DNA of 64,000 nucleotides from an uncultured Roseibium sp. (lineage in GTDB: Bacteria > Pseudomonadota > Alphaproteobacteria > Rhizobiales > Stappiaceae), in the NCBI RefSeq assembly GCF_947494555.1, contig NZ_CANLVF010000005.1, forward strand, positions 248,001-312,000, written 5' to 3'. Made by a program: the position numbers and the translations under genes. Of this stretch, positions 16,568-25,471 are shown in pieces. Each line of letters opens with the position of its first letter. Position 1 is the first letter of the stretch. The notes under the pieces are model-generated. The model had not been told where the DNA came from and made no database searches. It worked only from the letters and a program-made list of their open reading frames with translations.

Positions 16568-17167
16568 ATGACATGGTCTTGGTACGCAGCCGTTCTGCTC
16601 ACAAGCGCCCTTTTATCTGTCGATGCAACAGCACAACCTCAAAGTGTTCAACCAGGGGCATCGCCTTACGCCGGGCTTGAAACGCGCGAAATCAAAAGCC
16701 TTTCAAAGGACGACATTTCTGAACTGCTTGCCGGTGGAGGATGGCGGCTGGCGCTACCGGCGGAACTGAATGGAAAGCCGGGTCCTTTGCATCTGCTTGA
16801 GTTGAGCGAGGAACTTGACCTTTCGACAGATCAGATAAAGAGCTTGGAGGCACTCTATGCGGACATGCGCGAGGACGCCATTGTCACTGGCAAGAGATTT
16901 ATCCAGGCAGAAGCAGCGCTCAGCCAAGCGTTCAAGCGCAACGAACTTGACGAGAAGACGCTTCGCAAGCTCGTCACGAATGCCAAAAACCTGCGGGCTG
17001 AACTAAGGTTTATCCATCTTTCCCGGCACCTTCGCACGCCTGATCTGCTAACAGAAGCACAGGTGAAACAATACAACTATCTCCGTGGATATTCGGCTGA
17101 TCCTTGCGAGAATGTTCCGTCAGGCCATGATCCAACTATGTGGCGGCGACACAACGGCTGTGAATAG
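16568..17167 (+). CDS. Spy/CpxP-like periplasmic protein
   Basis: A 199-residue exported protein with a signal peptide (about residues 1-23, ending DATAQ) and a helical body containing two segments of the LTxxQ type: LDLSTDQIKSLEALYADM and LLTEAQVKQYNYLRGY. That pair of helices defines the Spy/CpxP family of periplasmic chaperones and metal-stress sensors. ATG 16568 is used because GGGAG lies six to ten bases upstream; ATG 16547 has none. It diverges from the Crp/Fnr gene. Two C-terminal cysteines might form a disulfide. Confidence 0.75.
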   Translation: MTWSWYAAVLLTSALLSVDATAQPQSVQPGASPYAGLETREIKSLSKDDISELLAGGGWRLALPAELNGKPGPLHLLELSEELDLSTDQIKSLEALYADMREDAIVTGKRFIQAEAALSQAFKRNELDEKTLRKLVTNAKNLRAELRFIHLSRHLRTPDLLTEAQVKQYNYLRGYSADPCENVPSGHDPTMWRRHNGCE

Positions 17168-17223
17168 CCGGTCGTGCTGACCTGTTTGATTGAAGGCACA
17201 AAACCGCGTTTTACTGCCGCCGC

Positions 17224-18453
17224 TCAGGCCGAGAACACGCGTCCTTCGGCTCGAGCGTTACTTCTAACCGCGCTCAGCGCCTTTTCGACGTCTTCCAGCA
17301 GATCCTGCGGGTCTTCCAGCCCCACCGACAGCCGCAAAATACCGTCGGTGATGCCGAGTTCAGCGCGGGCTTCCTCGCCGATCGACTGATGGGTCGTTGT
17401 CGCCGGATGGGTGATCAGGCTCTTTGCATCACCCAGATTGTTGGAGATCCGGATAATGTCCAGCGCGTTGGTAAATCGGAAGGCCGCCTCTTTACCGCCT
17501 TCGATTTCCAGGGCCACCATGGTCGAACCGGCGCGCATCTGCCGCTTGGCCAGTTCTGCCTGCGGGTGATCGTCCCGTCCAGGATAGATCAACCGCTTGA
17601 CCTTGGATTGGCCGGCGAGAAAATCGGCAATCTGTCCCGCGCTCTCGGTCTGGCGCGCAACACGGATCGGAAGCGTTTCAAGGCCCTTCATCAGGACCCA
17701 GGCGTTAAACGGGCTCATATGCGGGCCCGTATGCTTCACAAACGGCATGACTTCGTCGACGATCCATTCTTCATCGGAAAGAACCACACCGCCAAGGCAT
17801 CGGCCCTGGCCGTCAATATGCTTTGTTGCCGAATAGACAACAACATCGGCCCCAAGTTGAAGCGGTGACTGATAAAGCGGGGTGGCGAATACATTGTCGA
17901 CGATAAGGCGCGCACCAGCGGTCTTTGCAATCTCCGCGACTGCTGAAATATCAATGACCTCGAGCGTCGGGTTGGTCGGACTCTCCAAAAAAAGCGCGCG
18001 TGTATTCGGACGCACTGCTGCCTTCCACTGCTCGATGTCGGTCCCATCTACCAGCGTGCTTTCGACGCCAAAGCGCGGCAGCAATGTTTCGCAGATATAG
18101 CGGCAGGAACCGAACAGAGCTTTTGCGGCGATCACATGATCTCCCGCCTTGACCGACGCCATCAGAGCCAGGTTCACGGCAGCCATGCCGCTCGCCGTGC
18201 CGCGCGCAGCTTCAGCACCTTCCAGCGTCTTAATGCGACCCTCGAACATGGAAACGGTCGGGTTGGCATAACGAGAATAGACAAAGCCCGGGTCTTCGCC
18301 ATTGAAGCGCGCTTCCGCTGCTTCGGCATTGTCGTAGACAAACCCCTGGGTCAGATACATGGCTTCCGAGGTTTCACCAAACGGCGAGCGCATGGTGCCG
18401 CCGTGAACCAGAGAGGTTGCAGGACGCCAGTTCTTGGTGGTTGACTCAGTCAT
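17224..18453 (-). CDS. metZ: O-succinylhomoserine sulfhydrylase
   Basis: A 409-residue PLP enzyme of the Cys/Met metabolism family. YSRYANPTVSMFE, the cofactor-phosphate loop TASGMAAVNLAL and the Schiff-base lysine in YSATKHIDGQGR are present, as is the C-terminal LSVGLEDPQDLLEDV. MetZ makes homocysteine from O-succinylhomoserine and sulfide in methionine synthesis. The start at 18453 (MTESTTKNWRPAT) fits family alignments; a longer reading frame upstream runs through the riboswitch. Expression should be shut off by S-adenosylmethionine through the leader at 18475-18570. Confidence 0.93.
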   Translation of the reverse strand: MTESTTKNWRPATSLVHGGTMRSPFGETSEAMYLTQGFVYDNAEAAEARFNGEDPGFVYSRYANPTVSMFEGRIKTLEGAEAARGTASGMAAVNLALMASVKAGDHVIAAKALFGSCRYICETLLPRFGVESTLVDGTDIEQWKAAVRPNTRALFLESPTNPTLEVIDISAVAEIAKTAGARLIVDNVFATPLYQSPLQLGADVVVYSATKHIDGQGRCLGGVVLSDEEWIVDEVMPFVKHTGPHMSPFNAWVLMKGLETLPIRVARQTESAGQIADFLAGQSKVKRLIYPGRDDHPQAELAKRQMRAGSTMVALEIEGGKEAAFRFTNALDIIRISNNLGDAKSLITHPATTTHQSIGEEARAELGITDGILRLSVGLEDPQDLLEDVEKALSAVRSNARAEGRVFSA

Positions 18454-18474
18454 TGTCTTGTTCGCTCCAAACGC

Positions 18475-18502
18475 AAAAAACCCCAGCCTCAAGACCGGGG
18501 TT
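18475..18502 (-). terminator. Intrinsic terminator in the metZ leader (riboswitch expression platform)
   Basis: On the minus strand AACCCCGGTC-TTGA-GGCTGGGGTT forms a ten-pair stem with a four-base loop followed by four further T residues. It lies after the SAM-II aptamer and before the metZ start, so it can end transcription early when ligand is bound. Confidence 0.85.
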
Positions 18503-18513
18503 CGCACCTCCGG

Positions 18514-18570
18514 CCTTTTTAGCGACTTATTTAACGTGGCTGCAAGCCGGCCGGCCCAAATCACCACGGA
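18514..18570 (-). ncRNA. SAM-II riboswitch aptamer
   Basis: The minus strand reads CGTGGTGATTTGGGCC, then GGCTTGCAGCCACGTTAAA, then GTCGCTAAAAAGG. This order, the CGTGG/CCACG stem, the GTGATTTG loop strand and the closing GCTAAAAAG pseudoknot, is the conserved core of SAM-II (metA-type) riboswitches, which occur mainly in alphaproteobacteria ahead of metA, metX or metZ. It binds S-adenosylmethionine and reduces expression of metZ. Confidence 0.93.
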
Positions 18571-18706
18571 ATGCGACCGTGGTAAGGGAAAACCATGCCG
18601 CGGTCAATCATCTTCGGCGAAAGTTCTCGTGAACCGACAAAGCCTGTTGGCGCGAGCCAGCCGATCCTTTAAGGATTTCTCTAAGGACAAAAGACGGGAA
18701 TTCTTC

Positions 18707-19843
18707 ATGAACGTGCCAACGGGCGAGGCCTTGAACGGAAGTGCAACTCTTGCAGCAAGCGGGATTTTGCCGGAACGGATCATTCGTGAGATGTTCGCCG
18801 CCGGTGAGATTTCGGCCGCAGAGACCCCAGTTCCCGGGCAGATCCAACCCGCCAGTCTGGACCTTCGCCTCGGCGCGGTGGCCTTTCGCGTTCGTGCCAG
18901 CTTTCTGCCTGGTCCTGAAATCCGCGTTGCCGACCGCCTGGAAGAGCTGAAACTTCACACGGTCGACCTCAGGGACGGCGCCGTTCTTGAAACCGGTTGC
19001 GTCTATATCGTGCCGCTTCAGGAAAGCCTTTCCTTGGCATCAGACATTTCAGCGACCGCAAATCCGAAAAGCTCTACCGGACGTCTTGACGTTTTCACAC
19101 GCGTGATCACCGACAATGGCCTGGCCTTCGACGCGGTTCCGGCCGGCTACACGGGTCCGCTTTACGCGGAGATCTCTCCCCTCACCTTTCCGATCCTCGT
19201 CCGCAGCGGGTCACGCCTCAGCCAGATCCGCTTCCGGCGCGGCCAGGCGCTCATCGCCGATGCCATTCTTGAGGACGTGCACCGAACTCATACGCTGATG
19301 AGCGGCGGCAACGAGCGCATTGGTGGCGGCGTGCAGTTGTCGATCGACCTTGAAGGAAACGGCCCGGGCAGCCTGATCGGCTATCGCGCAAAACACCATT
19401 CAGGCCTGATAGACGTCGACGTTGTCGGGGCGCAGGATCCGCTTGATTTCTGGGAACCGATTTACCGGCGTCAGAAAGGTGAACTGATCCTCGATCCGGA
19501 CGCGTTCTATATCCTTGTCAGCCAGGAGGCGGTCCATGTGCCGCCGGATTTTGCCGCCGAGATGGTACCGTTCGATCCGCTTGTAGGCGAATTCCGTGTG
19601 CATTATGCCGGCTTTTTCGATCCCGGATTTGGGCATGCGGGAGCAGGTGGCGTCGGATCGAGAGCCGTTCTCGAGGTCCGCTCCCACGACGTTCCCTTTA
19701 TCGTAGAACACGGCCAGACCATCGGCCGGCTCGTTTATGAACATATGGCGGAGCGGCCGGTCACGCTCTACGGCGAAGGCATCGGCTCGAACTACCAGGG
19801 CCAGGCGCTGAAACTCTCGAAACACTTCAGGGCGACGTCCTGA
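18707..19843 (+). CDS. dcd: dCTP deaminase, double-length form
   Basis: A 378-residue protein built of two halves of the dCTP deaminase/dUTPase fold, the form found in alphaproteobacteria in place of the 190-residue enterobacterial Dcd. The first half has PASLDLRLG and ATANPKSSTGRLDVF, the second GELILDPDAFYILVSQE and IGRLVYEHMAE. It converts dCTP to dUTP in the pyrimidine nucleotide pathway. ATG 18707 is chosen; longer frames reach into the metZ leader. The YigZ-like gene follows six bases on, so the two are probably co-transcribed. Confidence 0.88.
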   Translation: MNVPTGEALNGSATLAASGILPERIIREMFAAGEISAAETPVPGQIQPASLDLRLGAVAFRVRASFLPGPEIRVADRLEELKLHTVDLRDGAVLETGCVYIVPLQESLSLASDISATANPKSSTGRLDVFTRVITDNGLAFDAVPAGYTGPLYAEISPLTFPILVRSGSRLSQIRFRRGQALIADAILEDVHRTHTLMSGGNERIGGGVQLSIDLEGNGPGSLIGYRAKHHSGLIDVDVVGAQDPLDFWEPIYRRQKGELILDPDAFYILVSQEAVHVPPDFAAEMVPFDPLVGEFRVHYAGFFDPGFGHAGAGGVGSRAVLEVRSHDVPFIVEHGQTIGRLVYEHMAERPVTLYGEGIGSNYQGQALKLSKHFRATS

Positions 19844-19849
19844 AGCGCC

Positions 19850-20398
19850 ATGTCCCTGAAAACCGTCTTGCGCGAATTCGAGGGATTTCTGGAAGACCGG
19901 AAGTCCAGGTTCCTGGCGCACCTGGTGCCTATCGATCAGTTCAACCAGCGTCTTGACGAGCTGCGTAAGGAGCACAGGAAAGCCAACCATATCGTGACCG
20001 CGCATCGCCAACTGCTTGACGACGGCCGGATCGAGGAAAGCGGCAAGGATGATGGCGAACCGGCCGGGACCTCCGGAATGCCGACCTTGCGTGTGCTTCA
20101 GGGTGCTGAGCTGATTAACTGCGCCGTCCTGATCGTGCGCTATTTCGGCGGCACGAAACTTGGCGGTGGCGGGCTTGCACGCGCCTATTCCGGTGCAGCG
20201 CAGGACGCGATCAGCAACGCCGAGCTGGTTCCGTTCCAGAAGATAGGTCGGAAAATACTGAACGCGACGTTTGCGGCAAGTTCCGATCTTGAGCGAATGA
20301 TCGAAGGCCTCGGTCTCACGGTTGTCACGCGGGACTATACGGAGGCCGGTGTCGAACTGAGCGTTGAAGGCCCGGAAGAGGTTCTGGCGAACCTGTAG
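19850..20398 (+). CDS. YigZ/IMPACT (UPF0029) family protein
   Basis: A 182-residue protein with the family's marker blocks: KSRFLAHL, DDGEPAGTSGMPTLRVL and VRYFGGTKLGGGGLARAY. These proteins share the ribosomal S5 domain 2-like fold; eukaryotic IMPACT modulates Gcn2, while the bacterial role is unsettled. It is spaced six bases from dcd. Confidence 0.88.
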   Translation: MSLKTVLREFEGFLEDRKSRFLAHLVPIDQFNQRLDELRKEHRKANHIVTAHRQLLDDGRIEESGKDDGEPAGTSGMPTLRVLQGAELINCAVLIVRYFGGTKLGGGGLARAYSGAAQDAISNAELVPFQKIGRKILNATFAASSDLERMIEGLGLTVVTRDYTEAGVELSVEGPEEVLANL

Positions 20399-20597
20399 CA
20401 GTGTTCACTGATTGCCGCGTTTGCTTTGCCCATGCGACTTCAAGGGAAAAGTCAGAGACTTGGCTCGCCCTCAGCACCGATAATATCGGTCCCCTTTCCG
20501 CTTTGAAATCCCTCCTGATCGTCATCAACTCATTGAATATTGACGCCAGACCATGGGTCAATGCCTCTTTGAATGGCTTAAGACGTCGCAAATCTGT

Positions 20598-20643
20598 GGC
20601 CCATCCTTCGAGACGGACCTTCCGGTCCTCCTCAGGATGAGGC
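20598..20643. repeat. Dispersed palindromic repeat, copy 1
   Basis: The ends read GGCCCATCCTTCGAGAC and CCTCAGGATGAGG around a variable GGACCTTCCGGTCC hairpin. The same element in reverse orientation occurs at 20683-20729. Elements with these CCATCCTTCGAGAC / TCAGGATGAGG ends are widespread intergenic repeats in Hyphomicrobiales genomes. Confidence 0.75.
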
Positions 20644-20682
20644 TATTGGTAACAAACCAATTCGAAGGTCGCAAAATTGGAT

Positions 20683-20729
20683 GACCTCATCCGGAGGAAG
20701 CGCGGATGCGCTGTCTCGAAGGATGGGCC
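20683..20729. repeat. Dispersed palindromic repeat, copy 2 (inverted)
   Basis: Reverse complement of copy 1 with the same conserved ends (GACCTCATCC and GTCTCGAAGGATGGGCC) but a different inner hairpin (GCGCGGATGCGC). The two copies, 39 bases apart and inverted, could pair into one long hairpin. Confidence 0.75.
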
Positions 20730-20827
20730 GCCAAAGCCGGGTGCGACATTTTTAAGTCAGTGCGATTAGGAACCGGAGAGGCGCAAACGATGTTGGTTGG
20801 ACGATGGTGATTCAATTTGGGGCTTTC

Positions 20828-20865
20828 CGATCCCGGCGCACGCTGCGCTTGGCCGGGATGACGAC
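20828..20865. repeat. Second type of palindromic intergenic repeat
   Basis: ATCCCGGC and GCCGGGAT arms flank an inner GCGCACGCTGCGC hairpin. This pattern of GTCATCCCGGCCAAG with a GCGC centre is a second known family of short palindromic intergenic repeats in related genomes. The remaining part of 20399-20954 holds no gene that I can support. Confidence 0.7.
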
Positions 20866-20954
20866 GGAGGGTCTTGTGCGCCACTGATTAGAAAATTGGA
20901 ACAAGCTGCCGGACCGAACGCGAAACCCAAGTCACCCAAGCGCCGCGCCTGAGT

Positions 20955-22421
20955 TCACTCGACAATCACGGCGCAACCTTCCCGGCGCTCATCGCCGATA
21001 CTTGTAAAACGGCCGCTGCCATCCGCGCTGACTGCATGTACGCCGCCGAAGAACATGTTCTTTTCCGCCCAGATACGATGGTCGGGAAACAGGTTTTCGA
21101 GCTGCCCGAGTTCGATGCCGGCTTCGGTTGCCTCGACGTCCAGATGTCCGTTCTCAATGTGGATGCGCGGTGCACGGACCGCCTCTGCAAGGCCGGACTG
21201 CCCAAGACACAGGCGCACAACGACCTGGAAGATCGCCGAACGGATCCTGCTGGACCCGCCGGACCCGAGCGCGATCAATCGTTCGTCTTTCGTTTCGATC
21301 AGGGTGGGACACATCATCGAGGCCAGCCTCGTGTTCGCCGGCCATTCGGCCGATCCATGTGGGTTCACATCCTCTTCTCCAAGAATATTGTTCAGCATGA
21401 ACCCATACCCGGTGACGATCTCGCCGTTGCCGGTGCCGTTCGAGACCGTTACCGAGCAGGCATTGCCTTGCGCATCAATCGTTGAGATGTGGGTCGTTCC
21501 CGTTTGGCGCATGGGCCGGTCCAGGAGCTTTGCAAGGTCTCCACGGGCCAACCGGCGGGCTTCGTCAGCCTGCTGCAGAGCCGTTGCCATGGCTGGCATG
21601 TCGCACCGCTCAAGATGGGTCAGCGCATAACGGATCAATGCGCCGCAAGCGGCCGGCGGCGGATTGAGGAAAACCGAAGCGCTGTCTAGCGCGATACGCA
21701 GCGGCTCACGCGCGACGACTTCATAGCCTTCCAAGTCCGCACGACCCAGATGCCCGCCACGCTTCTGCTCTTGAAGGATTTGATCCGCGATCCCAGAGTG
21801 CAGCCAGTCTCCGCGCGCCCATTCTTCGAACATTTCGGCGAGGCCGGGATTTCGAAAGATCGATCCGACACCGGGCAAATCACCCGAAGGCGCAAACAGA
21901 TCGGTTGCGGCCTTAGTTGCGGTCAGGATCGGATGAACCACAGTTGACAGATAATGCTGGTAGGCAGTGATGCGGTGCCCTGACTTTGCCGCGCGTATCG
22001 CGGGAGCAAAAAGGTCGGCAAAGGGCAACGTAGCGCCCGTCTCGTGGAGAGCAGTCAGGCCTGCAAAAAAGCCCGGCGAGGCGACAGTGGCAGGTCCGAT
22101 GTGAAAAACCTGCGTGGCCGATCCGAAATCGGCGGTAATGCCTTGAAAGCCGTCGGCAACGTCGCCGCGTTGTTGCTGAGGCGTTTGAGGAAAAAAATCG
22201 AGCAGCGTGGTTGCTCCGCTCTGACCGCTGCGGATCATCGCGAATCCGCCGCCGCCCGGCGACGCCAGAACCGGCTCGCACACGCACGCCATCGCGAGCG
22301 CGGCGATTGCCGCATCAAAGGCGTTGCCGCCATTGCGCAGCATTTCAGACCCAGCCTCCGCAGTCAGCTGGTGGCCCGCTGCTATCGTACCTTTTGGTTC
22401 CACCGCCATATGTTCCGACAA
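20955..22421 (-). CDS. Gamma-glutamyltransferase family protein
   Basis: A 488-residue Ntn-hydrolase. The autoprocessing threonine appears in RQTGTTHISTIDAQGNACSV, and the small-subunit substrate loop GSGGSSRIRSAI is present. The N-terminal half contains GGNAFDAAIAALAMACVCEP and ASPGGGGF, typical of the family. It is shorter than classical Ggt (about 580) and lacks a signal peptide, so it is probably a cytosolic relative; such short forms include enzymes acting on gamma-glutamyl amides, oxamates or cephalosporins. The substrate is unknown. It stands alone. Confidence 0.85.
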   Translation of the reverse strand: MSEHMAVEPKGTIAAGHQLTAEAGSEMLRNGGNAFDAAIAALAMACVCEPVLASPGGGGFAMIRSGQSGATTLLDFFPQTPQQQRGDVADGFQGITADFGSATQVFHIGPATVASPGFFAGLTALHETGATLPFADLFAPAIRAAKSGHRITAYQHYLSTVVHPILTATKAATDLFAPSGDLPGVGSIFRNPGLAEMFEEWARGDWLHSGIADQILQEQKRGGHLGRADLEGYEVVAREPLRIALDSASVFLNPPPAACGALIRYALTHLERCDMPAMATALQQADEARRLARGDLAKLLDRPMRQTGTTHISTIDAQGNACSVTVSNGTGNGEIVTGYGFMLNNILGEEDVNPHGSAEWPANTRLASMMCPTLIETKDERLIALGSGGSSRIRSAIFQVVVRLCLGQSGLAEAVRAPRIHIENGHLDVEATEAGIELGQLENLFPDHRIWAEKNMFFGGVHAVSADGSGRFTSIGDERREGCAVIVE

Positions 22422-22480
22422 ATCACGCGTTTACCGGAAAGGCAAGGTCGGCTGGCGGCACATGCTCCGTATGCGTGTCC

Positions 22481-23281
22481 TCACGTCGATTTTTCGGCAA
22501 CCTTAACCCGCAACTCCCGCAATTCTGCACGCAGCGCCTTGACCTCTTCCAGGATCAGGCCCGTATCGTCATGGATCGCCTGGCGGTTGGCATCGGCCTC
22601 GGCTTCATGCTCCTCCTGCATGGCGGAAACGATGATACCGATAAAAAGGTTCAGCACCGTGAATGCGGTGCACAGAATAAACGGCACGAAGAACATCCAT
22701 GAAAGCGGGTAGACTTCCATGACCGGACGTACGATGCCCATCGACCAGCTTTCCAGCGTCATGATCTGGAAGAGCGTATAGAGCGAGGCACCAAGATCAC
22801 CGAACCATTCGGGGAAGGTGTGGCCGAAAAGCTTGGTGGCCATAACGGCAAAAACGTAAAAGACCAGCGCCATCAAGACAACGATCGAGCCCATGCCCGG
22901 CAAAGCGGCAATCAACCCGCCGATTACGCGCCTGAGGGAAGGAACAACCGAAATCAGACGCAGAACACGCAGGATACGCAGGGACCGGAGCACCGACATT
23001 GGTCCCGTCGAGGGAATCAGCGCGATCCCGACAATGGCGAAATCGAAGAGGCTCCAGGGATCCTTGAAGAACTTCAGACCGTGCGCGTAAAGACGCAGGA
23101 TCAGCTCAAAAACAAAGATTGCGAGAATAACCCGGTCGATCAGGACGAGCCACGTGCCAACACTGTCCATCATAAACGGGCTTGTCTCCAGGCCGAGCGT
23201 GACCGCATTCAGCATGATGATCCCGATGATACAGAATTCCCAATTGCGCGAGGTAACCAGCGCCCTGACCTGATTTCGCAT
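22481..23281 (-). CDS. Voltage-gated sodium channel, NaChBac/BacNav family
   Basis: A 266-residue, six-transmembrane channel subunit that would form tetramers. The S4 voltage sensor carries Arg every third position (SVLRSLRILRVLRLIS, about residues 96-111). The pore selectivity filter is TLESWSM (residues 175-181), the same sequence as in NavAb, so Na+ selectivity is expected. The S6 helix is followed by an acidic neck and a C-terminal coiled coil (LILEEVKALRAELRELRVKV) as in other BacNav proteins. Members are common in marine alphaproteobacteria and have been linked to motility and pH response in Bacillus. Confidence 0.92.
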   Translation of the reverse strand: MRNQVRALVTSRNWEFCIIGIIMLNAVTLGLETSPFMMDSVGTWLVLIDRVILAIFVFELILRLYAHGLKFFKDPWSLFDFAIVGIALIPSTGPMSVLRSLRILRVLRLISVVPSLRRVIGGLIAALPGMGSIVVLMALVFYVFAVMATKLFGHTFPEWFGDLGASLYTLFQIMTLESWSMGIVRPVMEVYPLSWMFFVPFILCTAFTVLNLFIGIIVSAMQEEHEAEADANRQAIHDDTGLILEEVKALRAELRELRVKVAEKST

Positions 23282-23437
23282 ATACCTGACCTGGAGTTTG
23301 TCCGTTCACTACACCGCGCTTTCGCGCCGGCGCGAACATGGCGATTTCTGCGCTGCAGCGCAAGATCAAGCAGAACGGAAAAGCACCTTGTCCGCTTGAC
23401 AGGTTCACCAAGTCGGCTCAGTACTTGGGTTGGCCGG

Positions 23438-23511
23438 GCGGGTGTAGCTCAATGGTAGAGCAGAAGCTTCCCAAGCTTAAGACGGGGGTTCGATTCCCCT
23501 CACCCGCTCCA
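23438..23511 (+). tRNA. tRNA-Gly (CCC)
   Basis: A full cloverleaf: acceptor stem GCGGGTG/CACCCGC, D arm GCTC-AATGGTA-GAGC, anticodon loop TTCCCAA with anticodon CCC, T arm GGGGG-TTCGATT-CCCCT. Discriminator T is followed by an encoded CCA. One mismatch closes the top of the anticodon stem (27-43). It reads the rare glycine codon GGG, and its 3' end faces the accessory region that begins here. Confidence 0.95.
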
Positions 23512-23683
23512 TGACTGCCGGAAAATCTGCAGCCAATTGAACAAGTACGACGGCGTCTGCGGAAAGCTGGATACAAACGACTTCGGTGCTTCACATGACG
23601 AGCTGTCGCCGAAAAAGCGATCGTCAGCTAGCAACCTCGGTAAATCAGCGCCTGGAGAGACCATTCAAAGTTCAGTCTCGCAA

Positions 23684-25471
23684 CTAGTTTTCCTTACAAT
23701 CGAATACGCTCAGCGGCCGACGATCTATATCGTTCACCAAAATCACTACATCAATGGAGCGGCTTCGTGCGATGGGGCATAGCTCATCGGGCGTATAGGG
23801 CGGGGTAAGGTTCTGCCAGATGCTCTGATACCCGGCGATAGGGTTTGGACACCGTTCCGTTGTCGGGCGGTTTCCAACCAGAAGCGCCATGCCGGTATTC
23901 GCCTGCAGATAAAAATTCGGAAAAATACAAGAATAGCCCAGAGCCCAGAATTCGTCGTTCTCATGCGGAATGAACAGACCAACATTTAAACTATCGTCAA
24001 ATTGATCCGCTGCCTGTTGAACTGCGTTCAACGTTTGGGTGAGCAGCGGGTCGCTGGCTTGCAAGCTGGAAGCGATGCGTTGGAGCGATCTATCCATGCG
24101 CGCTCTCATGTCGTTGTTGTCAGCCAACTCAAATATCGTCAGGGCGTTGATCGCGACAACCACTGCCAGTGCAATCTTTAAAGTCACCCTGGATTGCAGG
24201 AATTTTCTGTTTGAAGCAATACCGACAATGACCGGCACGGAAATCCAAAGTGCCTGATTGTGAAAGAAAGTCTCCTGGTTGCCGCTGGCATAGAGTGTAG
24301 GCGTTACCAAAGCTGCAAGCAGCATCACGGTGAGCGGAAGCGACAACCACTTCACCGACGAATCTCGATCGGTGACCATCAACAACAACAGTAAAAGCGC
24401 AACACCGGCATGCAGTGCAAGCAGCTTCCACTTGACTATGATTTCCAGCCCACCAACGAATTCCAGTGAAAAATAAATTGCATAGAACCCCGCCAAAGCT
24501 AACAACACCGAACAAACTGCGAGCAAGGCCAGGCGATGAACCAATCTCATCGGCAAGATCAATATTGCAATACATGCCCCCGCCGAAGTGACATAGCCGA
24601 CCTGGATCTTTGAGGCCGTTGCCAATGTTGCAACGAGCACCATCAGCGCACAAAATTTTGCTGCCGTTCGGAACGGCATATCCGTCTCTTTGTAAGCCTT
24701 TGACGCAAGCGCCAGTCGCACCAACACGAATACCTGCAGCAGTAGAAACATAAGCGCGAACGCGTATGGCGCATTTATGAACGGCTTCATTCCCCAATAT
24801 GGAACTTCTACGGTCAGAGAGAACAAACTGATCGTTGCGATCGCGACCGGGGCCCATGCCGCCGATAACACTGGCGCTCCGAGGACGATCGGAATTGCGA
24901 CGAGCAACATTATCCAAATGGCCGGAACGAACCCGGAGAAGTAAGGGTAAAAGACGTCGATCGGATTTGTTCCTAAGAGAGCCGACAAACCGCCGAGAGA
25001 GACTTCAAACAAAGACGGACTGATTGTATTGACGTATCCATTCACGCCTGCGGTGATCAGCGCATTTTCCGAGAACATACTCGAAATACTGAGTCTGAAT
25101 ACCATGTCATGGTGAAGCAATCCTGCATGCATCAGCATTGGCGCAAAAGGTGTTCCAACCCCATATATGAGCCGGACGCTTCCAACAAATGCAAAGAAAA
25201 CCAACACGATGGCAATGACTGTCGCTCCGTATGCCTTGGTTCCAGGCGAATGCTGAGGCAGCTGTTCAACGCGATAAAAAAGCAGGCAGCAGAGAGCACT
25301 CGAAAGAAGTAAAAATAAAGCGCCCCCTAAAATGTTGTTGAGTAAATTTATGCCATCATGAAAATATATCGAGCTCACCAATACTGAAAAAACCAGTGAA
25401 AATATAATATAGAATATCGGAAACCAGATCACATATACAATAAAGGACCAGTTAAACGCTGAACGCTTCAT
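23684..25471 (-). CDS. Large polytopic membrane protein of the glycan region
   Basis: A 595-residue protein with about twelve membrane helices through residue 440 and a soluble C-terminal domain of about 150 residues containing several Cys and Trp (ALGYSCIFPNFYLQANTG). A large outer loop after the third or fourth helix (residues 110-165, with LLHHDMVFRLSISSM) and the helical layout resemble GT-C type glycosyltransferases or polysaccharide polymerases, but no catalytic motif is clear. The 569-residue protein at 37810-39519 has a similar plan. Codon use and A/T content differ from the flanking core genes. Confidence 0.55.
   Translation of the reverse strand: MKRSAFNWSFIVYVIWFPIFYIIFSLVFSVLVSSIYFHDGINLLNNILGGALFLLLSSALCCLLFYRVEQLPQHSPGTKAYGATVIAIVLVFFAFVGSVRLIYGVGTPFAPMLMHAGLLHHDMVFRLSISSMFSENALITAGVNGYVNTISPSLFEVSLGGLSALLGTNPIDVFYPYFSGFVPAIWIMLLVAIPIVLGAPVLSAAWAPVAIATISLFSLTVEVPYWGMKPFINAPYAFALMFLLLQVFVLVRLALASKAYKETDMPFRTAAKFCALMVLVATLATASKIQVGYVTSAGACIAILILPMRLVHRLALLAVCSVLLALAGFYAIYFSLEFVGGLEIIVKWKLLALHAGVALLLLLLMVTDRDSSVKWLSLPLTVMLLAALVTPTLYASGNQETFFHNQALWISVPVIVGIASNRKFLQSRVTLKIALAVVVAINALTIFELADNNDMRARMDRSLQRIASSLQASDPLLTQTLNAVQQAADQFDDSLNVGLFIPHENDEFWALGYSCIFPNFYLQANTGMALLVGNRPTTERCPNPIAGYQSIWQNLTPPYTPDELCPIARSRSIDVVILVNDIDRRPLSVFDCKEN

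Noticed and set aside
20598-20729. Possible CRISPR array
   Set aside because: Only two repeat copies, inverted to each other, with palindromic bodies and no spacers or cas genes.
20325-20884. Short frames on both strands in the repeat region
   Set aside because: They run through palindromic repeats and show no coding pattern.
23537-23782. 81-codon frame after tRNA-Gly
   Set aside because: It overlaps the end of the 595-residue membrane protein on the other strand and has no ribosome site.
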